The notes: generated by a model not told the origin, from the letters alone. Numbered from the stretch's first letter, positions 1 through 12,880 are shown. The stretch: DNA of 64,000 nucleotides from Dicyema japonicum (GCA_011109175.1 RDEW01000006.1:1572133-1636132), one strand, 5' to 3'. Program-made: numbers and translations.

Positions 1-880
1 CTCCAGTACTGCTGGGAAGTCTGCAGCTTAAAGAGCACGCATGACAATGTTGTTCATAGTATCATGGCGGGGTGCTCTGCCCGCACTCCTTTTGCACAAG
101 AGCGGATGCAGCCATTTGGCATCGATGAGGTCTCCACAACGACATTGGTGTTCGACGAATACATAAACTCCCAAGCGTTGTCTGATCCCAATCCGAATAC
201 AGTCATCGTCCAAAATGGTCCTAAGGAGGAACAAGGGAGTGCATCCAGTTACGCTCCGCTCCCATGGTTGGCGGCGGACACAAAGCATGCAAGACGATGC
301 TGGTTGGCCTCAGAATTTAGCACGTCGAAGATATTCTTGGAGTAAATCTCATCTCAATCACGTTGCCTTGAAGGATCGTTCGGCGTATCCAAATAAGTTT
401 CACGCCATTCGCGAAGAGCTTCGTCGAAGACTTTTTCCCAAGAAAGTTCGGATGGAAAACGTAGGATATCTTGGACCAAAGGCTTCCATTTGAGAGCGAT
501 GACACATATGCTGGAAAGGCGATCTCCAGCGCCTATCTGAGACTCGTACCTCCAAAGCGTGTAGGAAGCTTGCATTGATTCCAACTCGGCACGTCAAAGT
601 GGATGTTTAAAAGCAATTCAGCTGATTTTCTCATTACCCTATTTGTTGATAGAGCGGACAATTTCATCAATGGCCAGAGCGAAGAGAAGTGGACCAAGTG
701 GGTCCCCTTGTTAGACTCCAGTCTCCGAACAGATAATCTTATCCCCGAAAACCAGTGAAGAATTGGTTCCGTAAGCGAGGTAGACAAGTGGAATAAGTTC
801 CGGGGCCCGTTTGCTTGTAGATTCAAAAGTTTAATCCCTCCTCAGTGAATTGAAAACATTTCACATGTCCAGCTTGACCC
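1..880 (-). mobile_element. 3' half of a non-LTR retrotransposon ORF (RT palm to Cys-rich C-terminus), broken
   Basis: Read on the minus strand, this stretch gives a reverse transcriptase in several frames. Near 840-880 is an HIGVKLD..NVFNS palm motif, and near 690-740 is ETGVQQGDPLGPLLFALAID, the glycine-rich RT motif. A LPTRFGGTSLR motif lies near 540-570 and a C-terminal HQCRCG..LLCKRSAGRAPRH Cys/His motif near 90-160. This motif order is typical of a widespread LINE group with a C-terminal nuclease-like domain. At least three frame changes and stops show it is dead. It runs off the left edge of the window. The exact clade is not assigned. Confidence 0.75.
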
Positions 881-1257
881 CAATGTGTGGGTTTTGTTCG
901 TCTTTCTGTAAAAAAACATTTCGCAGCATGCACTGCCGCCTCGCATCCGTTCCTTACACAGACCCCCAGTTGGAGGGGAAATGTTAAATTAACTGGTATA
1001 TTATTTTCATTACTTTTAACAGCTGCCAGTACAATAAAACTGCTGAAAACATTCAGAAATTGTATTTCTGATACGATTATGTGAAATCGGGTATATCTGG
1101 GATTAATGATTTCTGTCAATCAAGTTCTTTCTATCAATGAAGTCAAAAAGTAAAAATTTTAAAATTTATTCAATAAAGTCAATTTTTAGGACAAAGTTTG
1201 GGTTTATAGAAAATCTCCCTAATTATCAATAATGTTATTTTGGTCATCAAGTTCCTA

Positions 1258-1555
1258 GGCAAGACTGGCTACTTGATCGAAGATTTCTGTTTGTTTAGTG
1301 TGTTCCCCCTCTCTCCCTTTCTACTAGAGTGACGTCATGTGGCGATCAGTGACAGGGTGGCATTTAAAAGATCAATTGATTTCTCCATTCTACTGGAGGG
1401 GTTTCCACAACTGCAAGGAATCGACATCTTTTTTTATGCTGGTTCTGAATGGACTTGTGTGAAGCTGAATGGACCCTGTGACGGTAGAAACTGGATATAC
1501 TTAATAGGTTGTCAATTGTTAACTTTTTCTCGGTGTATTGGGGGTTAATAATGAA
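1258..1555 (+). repeat. Repeat family A (~300 bp, SINE-like), copy 1
   Basis: This copy shares with 5531-5860 and 58977-59305 the same order of blocks: 'gaagatttctgtttgttt', a run of C/T, 'tagagtgacgtcatgtg', 'ctggaggggtttccacaac', 'ggaaactggata' and a 3' end 'cggtgtattgggggttaata'. The copies are diverged by point changes and small gaps. No coding capacity is conserved. The size, shared A-rich 3' end and dispersal suggest a SINE or short non-autonomous element; I could not identify a pol III box with confidence. Confidence 0.6.
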
Positions 1556-1589
1556 TGAGACTAACAAGTAAAACCTGAAGAGATTGTCG

Positions 1590-1700
1590 ATGCTATAATC
1601 CTTCATGCGCGGACACGAGGAAGGAACATGGGGCAAAGATAAGGTCGTTGATAGAACGCATCGGAATCACGTTGGTTTTACCGTGGTCTGATAAAATAAT
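1590..1700 (+). repeat. LINE 3'-tail repeat, copy 1
   Basis: The block 'gaacgcatcggaatcacg' followed by 'ggttttaccgtggtct' recurs at 56850-56920 and, more diverged, at 18955-19045. At 56.8 kb it directly follows the coding 3' end of a Jockey-like LINE, so this is probably a 5'-truncated copy of the same element. Confidence 0.5.
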
Positions 1701-1879
1701 TAACAATTTATCACATTTTACTCATTTACTACACATTTTCATCCTCCTCTGTGACTATTGCATTGAATGTCAAATACGCATAAAAAGATGCTTTCCGTGA
1801 AAATTCATATTCCCCAACTCCCTAATACCGCTCATCAACGTCTACTAATAAAGTCTAAAACTTTGTTAGAACACAAAAA

Positions 1880-2338
1880 TTATTTTCTATATTCACGATA
1901 GGAATTAATAGCCAGTAATCCACGTAATATTGTGGCGATAACACAAAATATCTAAAAGTATATATTAATCAAACCAGAGTAGCAATAGTGGAGGATCGAT
2001 TAAAAGGAACAGTGACATTTCCCCCTGCAATAATCACACAAATTAAATATAGAATTGTAAATAAAGCATTTCCAATCAATTCCCCACAAAGTAGGTGTTG
2101 TTTGATATTTTGATTCAAATTAAATAAATAAATGACAATGTGAGTGAGAATGAGTAGTACAGAGGATAAAACAACAAATAGAATAAATCCTCCCCCATTC
2201 CCAATTAGTGCCAAGTTAATGGAGGCACAAATGAGGATCATAATATCAATGGTCTAAGTATTATATATTACTAACAAGTTGAATTATTTGAAGAATAAAG
2301 AGATTTGTCTTTACGTGATTGTCGTCATAATTGAACAT
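1880..2338 (-). CDS. MARVEL-type tetraspan membrane protein, 3 exons
   Basis: Exons on the minus strand are 2338-2276, 2253-1975 and 1951-1880. They are joined in frame by removing a 22-nt intron (2254-2275, GTTAGT..TTAG) and a 23-nt intron (1952-1974, GTTTGA..TTAG). The product is 137 residues with four hydrophobic helices: about 12-37, 44-67, 79-100 and 112-129. Short polar loops carry YLFNLNQNI after helix 2 and an N/P/R-rich loop after helix 3. Length and topology fit the MARVEL/CMTM/MAL family, which works in membrane traffic and apposition. Splicing the second intron restores the fourth helix, which the unspliced frame loses at a stop, and this supports both introns. Start codon: the first ATG in frame, with MFNYDDN before the first helix. 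No family-specific catalytic motif exists, so other four-helix families cannot be excluded. Confidence 0.72.
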
Positions 2339-3940
2339 AATTTGTGTAGTTAGCATTGGAATAATTATATTGCTATAATTATTATTTTATTAAAAATATT
2401 TAAATAAATACTTTAATAATATAATTTCACAAATTAATTATAGGTCGGAGGAAGTTAGGCAGGACTCCAGGATCACTTATTAGACGATGACTCTCATCTT
2501 ATTGTGGTTTCCGAGCTTTATAAATTAAATTATAGTTGTGTTATGTGGTTCTCCAGCACTTTAATTTCTGATAGTTCCGTGGGGAATCTAGTGAACTTTG
2601 AAAGAGAAGTATACACTCTCTCGGTCGACAATTCTTCTCCAACCAGCCTGCTGTAGCGCCAATAGTTATTTTGATTTTACCTTTGTCCTTGAAATTTCAT
2701 AGGTGTTGTCGTATTGTTTAGAGCATGAAAGTAAGTGATTGCACGTGTAATCTGAAGATTTAAGTGAGCATTTGATTAGGTTATATGACTAATAATTGAT
2801 TTATATTATTTTTCAAAAACCGAATACATTCGTCTATAAACATTCTCATTATAACCGAGGATGGTTTGTGCAATTTGTTAAGTTTCGGTAATAAATAGGG
2901 GTGTTGTTTCTAAACATTTTAATTGATTTTTCTACAGATGAAGAGGATGCTTGAGGTTGTGAATTACATAATCCTGATTGCAAATTTTTTTACTCAGTCA
3001 TCTCAATTATTATTATTAAAAAGCACTTTCAAAGAACCAAAAAACGTTATAATAACTAAGGTCCTGTTTGTGCCTACAGTCATCTCAAAAGATTTTTAAA
3101 TCCATTTTGTTCCATTCTTTTTTCTATGTAATTCTTAATTTCTGCCTTGTCATTTTCAAAGTATAGTCAGAAGATCTATTATTTTGGAATAACTTGGCAT
3201 TACTTAACGTAGTGCAATCTTACAAGTATTGATTTCCCCATATGCTCACTTTATATGTAGAATCATATAATAAATGAGACTGTCATATAGATTATTGTAC
3301 ATCACCATTAGTTTTTTACTATATATTAATTTCACAAGAAATCATCAGAAATAATGTATAATTTGTTATGATTTGAATTTCTCTAATGCATAATTTGTTA
3401 TGATTTGAATTTCGTCTATCACAAATGACAGCAGAAATAGCAAAAGATTCCAGTGGTTTACCAAATAGGTTTTTTTGAAAACGAATGATTGCAATTAGAA
3501 CCACACTTAATTTTGTCTTCGAATATGGGTCTTATCAACAATTATAAATCAAAGATCTGCGATGGTTTCGTTAAACTGATCAGTTGATGTTTTGAGTTGA
3601 ATAAGAGAATGGATAGAGAATTTTTAGAGCAGTTAAATATAAGCAAAGCAGACAAAATAGATTATCATCAATGACTTCATCTTTGAATTAAGAGACTGTT
3701 CTTCTAGTATTTTTAACAGTGAACTCTGGTTTCGGCATAACAAAAGAGAATTTCAACAACCGTTGAAGTAAATAATTGAAGTATTAGTTCTGGTTGACAC
3801 TTAAAAGAAATATTAAAAAAGTATAAAATATTTTTAGCACTTTAAATTACCTAGTAATTAGGAAAACGATTTTGATAAAGTCAAAAATTCATATGTTCTT
3901 TAAAAATGTTTAAAATTTATAAAAATGTAATTTTTAATCA
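2339..3940. other. AT-rich intergenic region, no supported gene
   Basis: Only short frames are present. An ATT-rich stretch near 3010-3040 ending in 'attaaaaagcact' recurs at 24336-24356 and may be a LINE tail. A 33-bp tandem duplication ('taatttgttatgatttgaattt') lies at 3357-3412. The 54-codon frame from 2938 overlaps this repeat, so I do not call it a gene. Confidence 0.4.
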
Positions 3941-3942
3941 AA

Positions 3943-4251
3943 AATGTTGAGTTATTTGTCTGTTTTATAAGTTAAATAATGGAAAATCGAAACAAGGTTA
4001 TTTGGATAAGTTAATATTAGGAAATGGAGCAAACGTCGACAATACCTAGTTTTTTCAAAACTATAATATTTTTAGAAAGAAGACATTTTTCATTAAAAGT
4101 TACCAATATACTAATGAAATGGCTTCTTGAAAATTCCGAGGTAAGATTTGGTGGCTCAGTTTAGCACCCATTTCCACATAAAGAGATAAAGTTACAGCTA
4201 ATGGAGGAGACAAAATTGACTCGTCTCCAAATCGATAACTTTTTTCATTAA
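3943..4251 (+). pseudogene. Truncated duplicate of the TALE homeodomain gene
   Basis: Positions 3943-4240 match 13913-14209 with only a handful of substitutions. The reading frame begins at ATG 3979 and has two 24-nt introns (3997-4020 and 4141-4164, the second with the canonical GTAAG donor). Exon 3 reads HPFPHKEIKLQ..RLQIDN and then diverges exactly before the Trp-Phe of homeodomain helix 3, running into FFH and a stop at 4249-4251. The DNA-contacting half of the recognition helix (WFKYARKR in the other copy) is therefore missing. The duplication ended inside the gene. The product, if made, could not bind DNA as a normal homeodomain. Confidence 0.75.
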
Positions 4252-4317
4252 TAAATTGCTCAAAAAATATTTTCTGTTTCGATAAGGAAAAACAATCAAT
4301 ATAATGCAGAAATGATA

Positions 4318-4530
4318 CGTAAATACGAATCCCTAGGAGACCAATACCATTTCAACCTCATTGCTGTGGAGACAACTGGAACCGTGGGAGCGAAGACGGA
4401 CGCCTTTTTCTCTAGCATTGGAAGCAAACTCGCCTCAAAACGTGTGACTCACGGGAGGGACTCTGGTTGAGGCAGAGGCTCGAAATAGGGATTATCAGAG
4501 GTAACGCCTTCTCCATTCTGTCGTCCTAAT
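4318..4530 (+). mobile_element. LINE 3'-end fragment (C-terminal nuclease-like module)
   Basis: The frame gives IRKYESLGDQYHFNLIAVET and then, after a frame change, LWLRQRLEIGIIRGNAFSIL. The same two motifs, 'KKY..L...Y.F.P.A.ET/S' and 'LRQR..I...RGN', recur at 16.5, 23.6 and 25.0-25.2 kb. They are the last conserved blocks of the LINE group whose RT lies at 1-880. It is a 5'-truncated dead copy. Confidence 0.65.
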
Positions 4531-5530
4531 TATTCATAATTAGAAAAAATAAATTCTCTCATGCAGAAATAAAAATGAATGGCAATATTTTGACAGTGTC
4601 ACACAATGTCGAGTGACTTGATATAAATGAAGAAGATTAATAACACCCAGAAGATAAATCAACGATAAAAGTCACATAAATGAATTTCTAAAAGAATTTG
4701 AAGTAGTTTCTCTTCCAATATCGAACGGATATTCGCATTCTGAATCCACACTAATAGATTTATAAATTTAAAGAAAGAGTTTAAGTGATGTTGTGTGCAA
4801 ATATGTCAGAAAAGCATAAGTATTGGTTTCATGGCGAATAAATTGACCCGAGTACTGATTCCAAAACAAAGAACATTGAAAGGTTCTACTCTCATAAAAA
4901 ATTATTGCAGAACGTGGGGTAATGCTAAATGGTAGACAAAGGAGAAATGTGAACCACACAATTCCATCTAACAGCTATTTCGTCGATTTCATGAGGAGAC
5001 AGATACATTAAAACAAATTCGACGCAATGTTAATGGGAATACGGAATTTTTGATCCTCAATAAATAATTATTACCAAATTTTTCTTCAATAATTACAATA
5101 AAATTTCGAAACTGATAAAAATAAATTAAAAATATATTTTCCATAAACATACAATTTTTAAACATTTTTAAAACAGATCGTGATAAGAAGCGAAAAATCT
5201 AATAGTGAAGAATAATCCATATTTATAGGTTATCAAAATACATATTGTACATTTTGATCACAGCCTTCGACACTATTTGATAAATCCAATAATATATATA
5301 ACATTGAAGAATAAATATGACAATACGGGAGAAAAAAAGAAAAAAAATGAAGAACAAAAAAACCAACCACAGCTACGTGGTAACCATGCGTCAAATAGCA
5401 TTTTAATGCATTAAAAGGTTTGCCATATAAAAACGGAACAATTTTTAAAAATAAATGGATATTAAATTATTTTAGATAAGTCAAAATTTGTCGAGAATTA
5501 ATAAATTTAATTATAATGGATGCCTCCCTC
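4531..5530. other. AT-rich stretch without a supported gene
   Basis: The longest minus-strand frame (4768-4959, 63 codons) has no recognised motif and no convincing splice partners. A poly-purine tract lies near 5330-5350. I see nothing else that can be supported. Confidence 0.4.
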
Positions 5531-5860
5531 GCCGCGTAGCCCATGTGGTGCTACCTGGATAATTATTTGAAGATTTCTGATTGTTTTGTTTGTTCCTCCA
5601 CTTTCCGTTCCTATTAGAGTGGCGTCATGTGATCCACCTGTCTAGGTGGCGCCCAGAGCCAGGCTGGCATGAAAAAATCATCATTTGTTCTCCCCCACTC
5701 AACTGGAGGGGTTTCCACAACTGCAAATAATGGACGTCTTTTTCCTTTTATGCTGATTCCAGATGGACTCTGTTTCTGTAGAAGTGGAAACTGGATACAC
5801 TTGATTAGTGTTTACTTTGATCTTCTTTCTCAGTGCATCGGGGGTTCATAAATTAAATAA
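5531..5860 (+). repeat. Repeat family A (~300 bp), copy 2
   Basis: This is the best-preserved copy together with 58977-59305. It starts at 'gcgtagcccatgtggtgctacctgg', contains 'cacctgtctaggtggcgccca' (a short hairpin: CACCT..AGGTG), 'cactcaactggaggggtttcc' and 'ggaaactggatacac', and ends 'gtgcatcgggggttcataaatt'. The 60-codon frame inside it is not conserved in the other copies. Confidence 0.65.
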
Positions 5861-6189
5861 TGGATGTAGCTTGCCTCTCATGATAGCAACGTTACGAAGA
5901 AGCAATTCAAAAGTTGATATTTCACTTTTTTAAGCAAAACTATTTATTATAACACAAAAACTAACAATTAGCAACTGCTGGCTGCTTTCATAATTGAAAA
6001 CGCATTTCCACTTACGATTTTCAAGGAAATGCGCTCAATGAGCCAGCTCCTTTCTCTCCTATCGTTTTTCTTCGTCGCGATGAGCGAGTCGAGCCTGTTT
6101 AGCAGGGTCAGTGACCTGCTTCCAATTATTCCTGTCGTTTCGATATTTCATTAAATGCGGTTACTATGTGTATGACAAATTAAACAACA

Positions 6190-6900
6190 ATAGAGCTGCT
6201 GCCATGACAACATAAATGCAGAACTTCTCGCACCGACCGAGATCTCTGAGCTATTAACTGAGATATACAACAAAACATTCAAATACAACTCACCCCTGGC
6301 TGTGGGTAATGGCACACTATTGCACTACAAAAACCGGGCAAAGCTAAGGCCTCTTAACGAATTGAAGACCCATCGTACTATTGACGACCCTATGCAAGAC
6401 ACTATCACTTATACTGCTAAATATGATTGGAACTGACATTGAGAACTTTCTCTCTCACGGACAAAGCAGATTCAGGTAAGCGAGATCTACAGCTGATGTG
6501 GTCTAGGGACATCGATGGCTTTGTGCAAAACATCAAAAGACAAGCGGGCTGCTGACATCTTTGCATGAACATGTCCAAAGCTTTTGACTCTATACACAGA
6601 GGGAGACTTTTCGATATCTTGGAGAATTTGGTTGACGAAGACAGTGTCAAAATGATCCGTCTATTACTTGGAACAACATGGTTAAGTGTATTTCTCGGTT
6701 ATGTGGAGTCTGTCCCATTCGAGACAACGTTCGGGGTACCGCAGGGAGATTCCTTGTCACCGGTACTTTTTGTGACATATCTGGAGGCGGCACTCAGAGA
6801 CTTCAGACTATTAATTGGCGATCTACCTCAAAAATCTATCACGTGCTGTTACAGCGTGTTGTTGTGGTGTTTATACATTCTCTGAAACTTGTCCTAATAT
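6190..6900 (+). mobile_element. RTE-like LINE reverse transcriptase fragment
   Basis: RT blocks in order are GQSRFR.ARSTADVVWSRDI, MNMSKAFDSIHRGRL (palm motif A), and FGVPQGDSLSPVLF (glycine-rich motif) near 6730-6770. The upstream part has several stops. The sequence is close in design to the RTs at 15.3-15.6 kb (minus) and 33.9-34.1 kb. No YADD box follows before the frame is lost, so the element is truncated inside the palm. Confidence 0.75.
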
Positions 6901-7029
6901 AAGAGCTGTTGATGATGTAAGACCTGGCAACCTATCCTGTATTTAAATGCCAAGAAAATCTTATGAGCAAACTCTCCTACGATCTAATTGGAAGCAACGT
7001 TACTGCAAAACATCAAATCTCGAGTCTTC

Positions 7030-9900
7030 GTCACACAGAATCTCACAATTTCGCAACATGGAACGTAAGAGGCTTAAACGAAGGGAAACTAGAAGTCGTA
7101 AAAAGAGAAATGAGAAGGCTTGATTGACCTGCTTGGAGTAAGCAAACTTCACTGGATCGACAGTGGTTTTTTTCGTTCTGATGATTTCGTAATATATTAT
7201 TCTGGAAACATTAATGCGGATAGAAACGGAGTGGCCTTCATTGCTTCAAAGAAAATTGCACGTGCTATTGAAAGTCATAGAATATTTAATGATCGGATAA
7301 TACTAATCCACGTCCGTGGACGACCATTGAATATTACAGTCATGCAAGTGTATGCCCAACATCTATTGCCAAGGATGACGAAATTGACCAATTTCAAGAG
7401 GCACTAAAACTAATACCCAAAATGGACATAATATACATAATGAGGGATTTCAATTCAAAAGCTGAGTTTATGCCACATACGGATATTGTGGGAAGTTTTG
7501 GATTAGGGAAAAGAAATGATGCTGGGGATCGACTGGTCCAATTCTGTCAGGAAAATGGATTTCAGATAACTAGCACATGGTTAAACAGCACAAACGACGA
7601 TTATACACTTGGACGTCGCCACATGGAATGTCTGGGAAACAGATTGATTATAATTTGTACTCCAATCCTTGGAAAAGCTCAATAACAGCCGTCAAATCAT
7701 ATCCAGTGGCAGACTGTGGGACAGACCATCAGCTACTTGTTGCAAAAATTAGGATGAACTTCATTAACACTTGGAATACCCCCGAGTAAAGAAATTCGAT
7801 GTCTCAAACATACCACCAGCATACGCAATGTAAATTAAGCACAATATTGGATTTCTGGATTAGAACGGAATGATACTTGATAAATTATGGAATGATGTAC
7901 AGTTGGTTATTAGGAAGGCTGCAATAAAGCATGTCAAATACAAAAGGCCAAGTGCTCTGAGTGGCTCTCTGTCTACACCCTAAACATTGCTGAGGCTCGT
8001 AAAGCTGCAAAACTCTCTGGGAATATAGACGAAACAAGAAAACTTAATTCTGAATTCAAAATGGCTGTCAGGAAGGATAATGCAGACTACAGGAAGTTAT
8101 GGTGCAAAAAACTAGAAGATGACTATATGAGAGGTCACACTAGGAATGCGTATTTACAATTAAAAAGATTAAGTACTTCCTTTATAATAATGATGGGCAA
8201 AATCAAGGACAAGGATGGTGTGAATTGCTAGCCAACAGAACATCCGAAATCGTTGAGAGAAATATATTCAGAAACTGTGTGCCCATCCATATGTGTTGAT
8301 GAAGCAACGTTGGGTGAGGGGCATAAAATCCTTTAGGAGGAATGCATGTGGGCTACACGGCAATTAACGGGGAACAAGGCACCGGGGATTGACAACATCT
8401 CAAGCGAATTGTTGAAGGCTATACTGGTGACAGCTATCACCAGTCTATGTAAAAATTTGGGAAACTGGTATTTGGCCACGTAAGTGGAAAAGATCTATAT
8501 TTCTCCATTACCGAAAAAAGGGGATAAAAAGGACTGTTAAAACTATAGTACATTAGCCTTAATTCCCCACGTCAGCAAAATACTTCTAAAGATAATACAA
8601 CATCGTCTAATGCCGAAATGATTCTACCGGATGTCCAAGCAAGATTCAAGAAGAAACGAGGCACATGTGACCATATAACGAATGTCCGGTGGATTATGAA
8701 AAAAGTTCATGAATCCCAAAAAAGTGTATACACGTGCTTTATTGACTATCGGAAAGCTTTTGATTCCATTATACATGACAAACTGTGGTCCGCTTTAAAA
8801 GAATTTGGATTCGATGCCCATCTGATATTGCTTATCAAATCTCTTTATAAGGATCAAGAAGCTACTGTTAGAACAATGTACGGAGATATCGATTGGTTCA
8901 AAATCTGTAAAGGAGTAAGACAAGGATGCATATTATCTCCTATTCAAAATTTATGCCGAAATGATCATGACTAAATTGGATACTGTATCAAATAACGGGA
9001 TTAAAATTGGAGGCAGGAACATCAATAATTTGCGCTATGCTGAAGATGCAATCTTACTGGCTAAAACAGAGGATGGCCTCAGGGAGTTGATTCTAAGATT
9101 CAGAGAAAAGAGCGCCGTCATTGGTTTATTGCTAAATATCAAGAAGACCAAAATTATGACTACTGCTAATAATGGAATAATGGAACTAAAAATTGGGAAT
9201 GAGAAAATAGAGAGTTGCGATAATGTTGTCTTTCTGGGATGTCTAATTAATCGGAATGGTGACGGAAGCTTGGAAATCAAGAGGCGAATTGCCATAGGAC
9301 TAGATACCTTCCAGAGAATGAATAGAATTTGGAAAAGCAAAGATATTTGCTTAAGGACCAAATGCACACTGGTTAATGTAATCGTGTTCCCAGTTTTTCT
9401 ATAGGCGCAGAATCATGGATACTGAAAAAGGCGGATAGACGAAAAATTGATGCTTTTGAGCTGTGGTGCTGGTGGAGGTTACAAGAATCCCTTGGACTTC
9501 CAAAATAACAAACATTGATGTACTCAAACAGATAGAGACGGACATTTCGCTAGAAGGATCAACTGGCCAAAAAAATTACAAACAAGAATCTATACAAGAT
9601 ATGTAATGCAAGACCATTGAGTCTGAATTTCCTTGAATCAAGATGGCGTCTATTTGTCACATCCTTCGGATGAGCCAGATGACGCCTGCTAAAATAGCAA
9701 TGGAAACTATTTCTGCCAGAAGTGAATACCTCGTTCCGTGGAAGACATCGCATAACTTTGCCAGAGGTTCTACACAAGGACCTGACCAATGTAAGACGAA
9801 AGCTGAAAACAGGAGATGATTTGGATACGCTCAGAATAATTGCAGTAACCGTGGAGCATGGAGGAAGTTAGTTAAGAGAATTGTGGGAGAAGAATAACCT
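7030..9900 (+). mobile_element. Near full-length RTE-like LINE (APE endonuclease + RT), inactivated
   Basis: The 5' part encodes an APE-type endonuclease: FATWNVRGLNEGKLEVVKR near 7040-7110, IDLLGVSKLHWIDSGFF, VIYYSGNINADRNGVAFIAS, then MRDFNSKAEFMPHTDIVGSF near 7440-7500. The RT follows from about 8500: CFIDYRKAFDSIIHDKLW (motif A, about 8740-8790), VRQGCILSP, a degenerate LRYAEDAILLA in place of YADD (about 9031-9060), and LNIKKTK. The 3' end carries RWRLF.. and a C-terminal WRKLVKRIVGEE-like tail at 9850-9895, then A-rich sequence. At least five frame changes or stops separate the blocks. It is the most complete member of its group here and a useful reference for the other fragments. Confidence 0.82.
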
Positions 9901-10289
9901 GAAGAAAAATACGGCACAAGCAAAACCTTAATTAAATAAATTACTTTTTGGTTCTTCGAAAATGCTATTAATAATAATTACTTTGTGTCCATACTTTTTT
10001 CAATCGATTTGTGCGGATTTTTGTATCAGCAAAGACTGAACATTGGTTGGTTATTAAACACGTTTCGATAGCTGACGGAAAGGTTCATGACGAAAATTAC
10101 AGCTTAGATAATTTAAATAAGTTCCTTAAATTCTGTTAAAATCACTCAAGACGACTATATAAGATCATAAACACCAAACAAAATAATCAGACTCTTAGTG
10201 AAAGACATCATGGCTATGTCTTTGTAACCAAAAGCATTGGCTTTACATTCTCTGCTCATCATCCAGTTTAGTCCTTCTCCGATTACTTG

Positions 10290-10520
10290 ATCTTATGATC
10301 GATCGCGGGTGAAAAAAGAAGAGGACAAAGTCTGTCACCAAATAATTTAGTTTCGCCGAATAGAGACGTCCAATGCCTGGCCGGCATTCAAAATGATCTA
10401 ACTATTCTTTCAATCGGTAGACAACTTTGTTACCTATAGACAAAATCTGTAATCGCTGGAATCCGTCAGGATCAAGGAGGTAGATTGGTTTTACCCTTGG
10501 TCTTAGGAATAATTTTATTT
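10290..10520 (+). repeat. Diverged repeat family A fragment
   Basis: 'caatgcctggccggcattcaaa' matches the 'cagtgccagactggcacgaaa' block of family A, and similar blocks occur near 55170, 60060 and 60835. The rest is too diverged to align by eye, and the ends are uncertain. Confidence 0.3.
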
Positions 10521-10529
10521 ATTTTATAA

Positions 10530-10900
10530 TAAAATGGCTGATATTGTGTGCCCGCAGAAAGCACAGTTATTTAAATACATTTCATTAACCAGAGATACTT
10601 GCTTGATGGATTGATGAAATGGCGGATGATTGGAAACCTTAGTTAAATGCTGCATTTTCTAAATTTGAACACTTTTCTATTGCTATTGAAGAGACCGTTT
10701 ACATTACTGTAATGAAAAACTTTCAGTTTTTACCAGGGCCTGTGAGAGTTAATTTAATATTTATAACTGATTGAACTGATTCCAATGCTTGACACTACAT
10801 CGAGCGAAAACATCTTTGAAAAGTTGAACAGATTCTGAATGACTATGATTTTGATTTGAGTTTACTGCATGATAATCTTCACAATAAGATGGTAGTAAAT
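10530..10900 (+). mobile_element. hAT transposase fragment (ZBED/GTF2IRD2-like)
   Basis: Broken frames give LFKYISLTRDTCLMD, LNAAFSKFEHFSIAIEETVY and, after frame changes, QILNDYDFDLSLLHDNL. These match in order the start of the RNase-H-like core of domesticated-type hAT transposases: a SLTRDT block, a 'F..FSIAIDESTD' block that normally holds the first catalytic Asp, and a later 'L.LL' block. Here the DES(T)D is EETVY, so the first acidic residue is altered. Remnant only. Confidence 0.55.
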
Positions 10901-12880
10901 ATGATTCTATGCTAATAATGATGATTGATGAAAATGCCTGATCAAATACTCAAATAAGATGGCTTAGTGGATAGTGTACCTTATTGGTTATCATGTCATA
11001 CACGAACCATGTTTACATGGGTACCGTAGATGCACTGAGTTTACTATTTTATTAAAAATTCTTGGCATATTTGGAGTTAATAACCTATGTTAGGGAAAGA
11101 CACAATTAGAACCTGACATTTTTAAATTGGACTGTACCCCAGCTTCACTAACATGTAAAAAACACGCCAGGGTATTGGTCAAGTAATTATTACAGCTATT
11201 GTAACCTCCATGAAAATTATGTTTGAATTTCTGTACTTTAATAACTTTAAATTTAAAAAGAACCCTTAATTAAAAAAATAATGTAAAATTACTATCATTG
11301 AGTCGATTATATTTGCTGATGAGTTAATAATGTGGTTAATTTGTAGGAAGGTTGAGTGTTAACGCACCTATTTTGCACATAGCTTCATAATGAATAAAAA
11401 CCTTGTCTTCATTCGTCATGATAATATGAGCGAGGTTAAAACTCGGGAGACATCTGAAACCTACATTCTGAACAAAAAGACTGTAGTATGCATGTATGAT
11501 CAGGGTTCGAGTCTCGTACAGATATGGGATTTAGAAGATCCACAGATATTTGTAATTTTGCACTTTCTATAGTGGGCCCAGTCGACACCTTCAGTTCATG
11601 GGTAACAAACACTCTAGCGGTGCTTTTCGCTCCGGGATTTACTGTCAGTAATCGTGGAATATGATAGCTCCCAATATCGTAAGGAAAATCAAGATCTCCT
11701 CTCACTTAATGAGGATAGAGGAAACCAATTAAACTTCCAACATGTCCCCATCATGTGTTGAGTTCAAATGTCCATTAAAATTTTAGCGAAACCGCATCCG
11801 AGTTAACGCCGCGTGAGATTCTGCGGTGCAAAAAACACCCTTTGTGGTTAGACACGAGATTGATACAAGAGGACATTGGGATGTACCATAAGTGGAAGAG
11901 TGAAAATTGGAAATTCTAAATTCCCATGATTTTTGTCTAGAATCAAAATAAATTAAACGGTTTCTTCACAAAGTAGGGCCCCAAACCGATGCCAACTGTA
12001 ATTAAAATCGATTTAAATTCCTTAAATGTTTAAATTTTAACTGCATTATATTTTAATCCAATTTACTGTATTAATTCACAACTTTTAATTTTCACTAAAT
12101 TTAGATAACTTTAGTATTCTACACTCAGAACCGTATAGAATCGGATGCTCGTAGTTACACTAGGACACTTTGGGATTCCAATGGAGATACATAGACTATG
12201 AATTGGCTCCTTTATATTATCATAGGAACAAAATGTGAAATATACTAAGTTCTCACATGAGACAATCATCCAGTTATACAGAGCTTGAATTCCAATCACT
12301 CATGAGAATCGCGAACTCCTGCCATAGTAGCGCTATTCTGATGGTAGGAAAATGATTAGGTAATCATTATGTCGCCCATCTAACCACACGTGACCCTCGT
12401 CTCTTTAAAGTATCTAATGGTGGCTCTATAAAAATTCATTTCATTCGTTTTGAAATATCGTTCAAACTATAACATTGAATGATATAGCTTTATTGTGTAA
12501 GACTTGGTCCAATCAAGTCACCTCACTAACTCAACCAAAAGTTTTTATATTTAAAAGCATTAAAATTAAAAAAACTGACCTTAAAATATTTACTAATTCA
12601 ACCTCAATAAAAACCATAAATAGTGCATTCATAAATAAAGTATGGTGACTCCTAGCAAATTTCTAAAATAGCGTTTATAGTGAATTTGTGTCTTTTTACT
12701 CAATTATGGTTGACACCGTGGTTAATTGCTCACTACGTAAGCATTTCTTTAATAACTAAAATGCCCCCTCGACTTTAGAATGATAGTAACGATTTTATTT
12801 AAGCGTAAGCTTTGCAACAATCAGTCAAAGGAATAATACATTTAATTTATTTAACCCAAGACCACCAAAAAAGATAGGTG
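10901..12880. other. Intergenic, no supported gene
   Basis: A pol III B-box-like 'ggttcgagtct' sits at 11504-11514 within 'cagggttcgagtctcgtac', and 'gatggcttagtggatagtg' near 10959 resembles an A box; both may be decayed tRNA-derived SINE heads. Frames of 60-89 codons at 11.4-11.7 and 12.1-12.3 kb have no motif. The rest is AT-rich unique-looking sequence. Confidence 0.4.

Noticed and set aside
2938-3099. 54-codon frame MKRMLEVVNYIILIANFF
   Set aside because: Its second half overlaps a sequence recurring at 24.34 kb, so it is likely repeat-derived.
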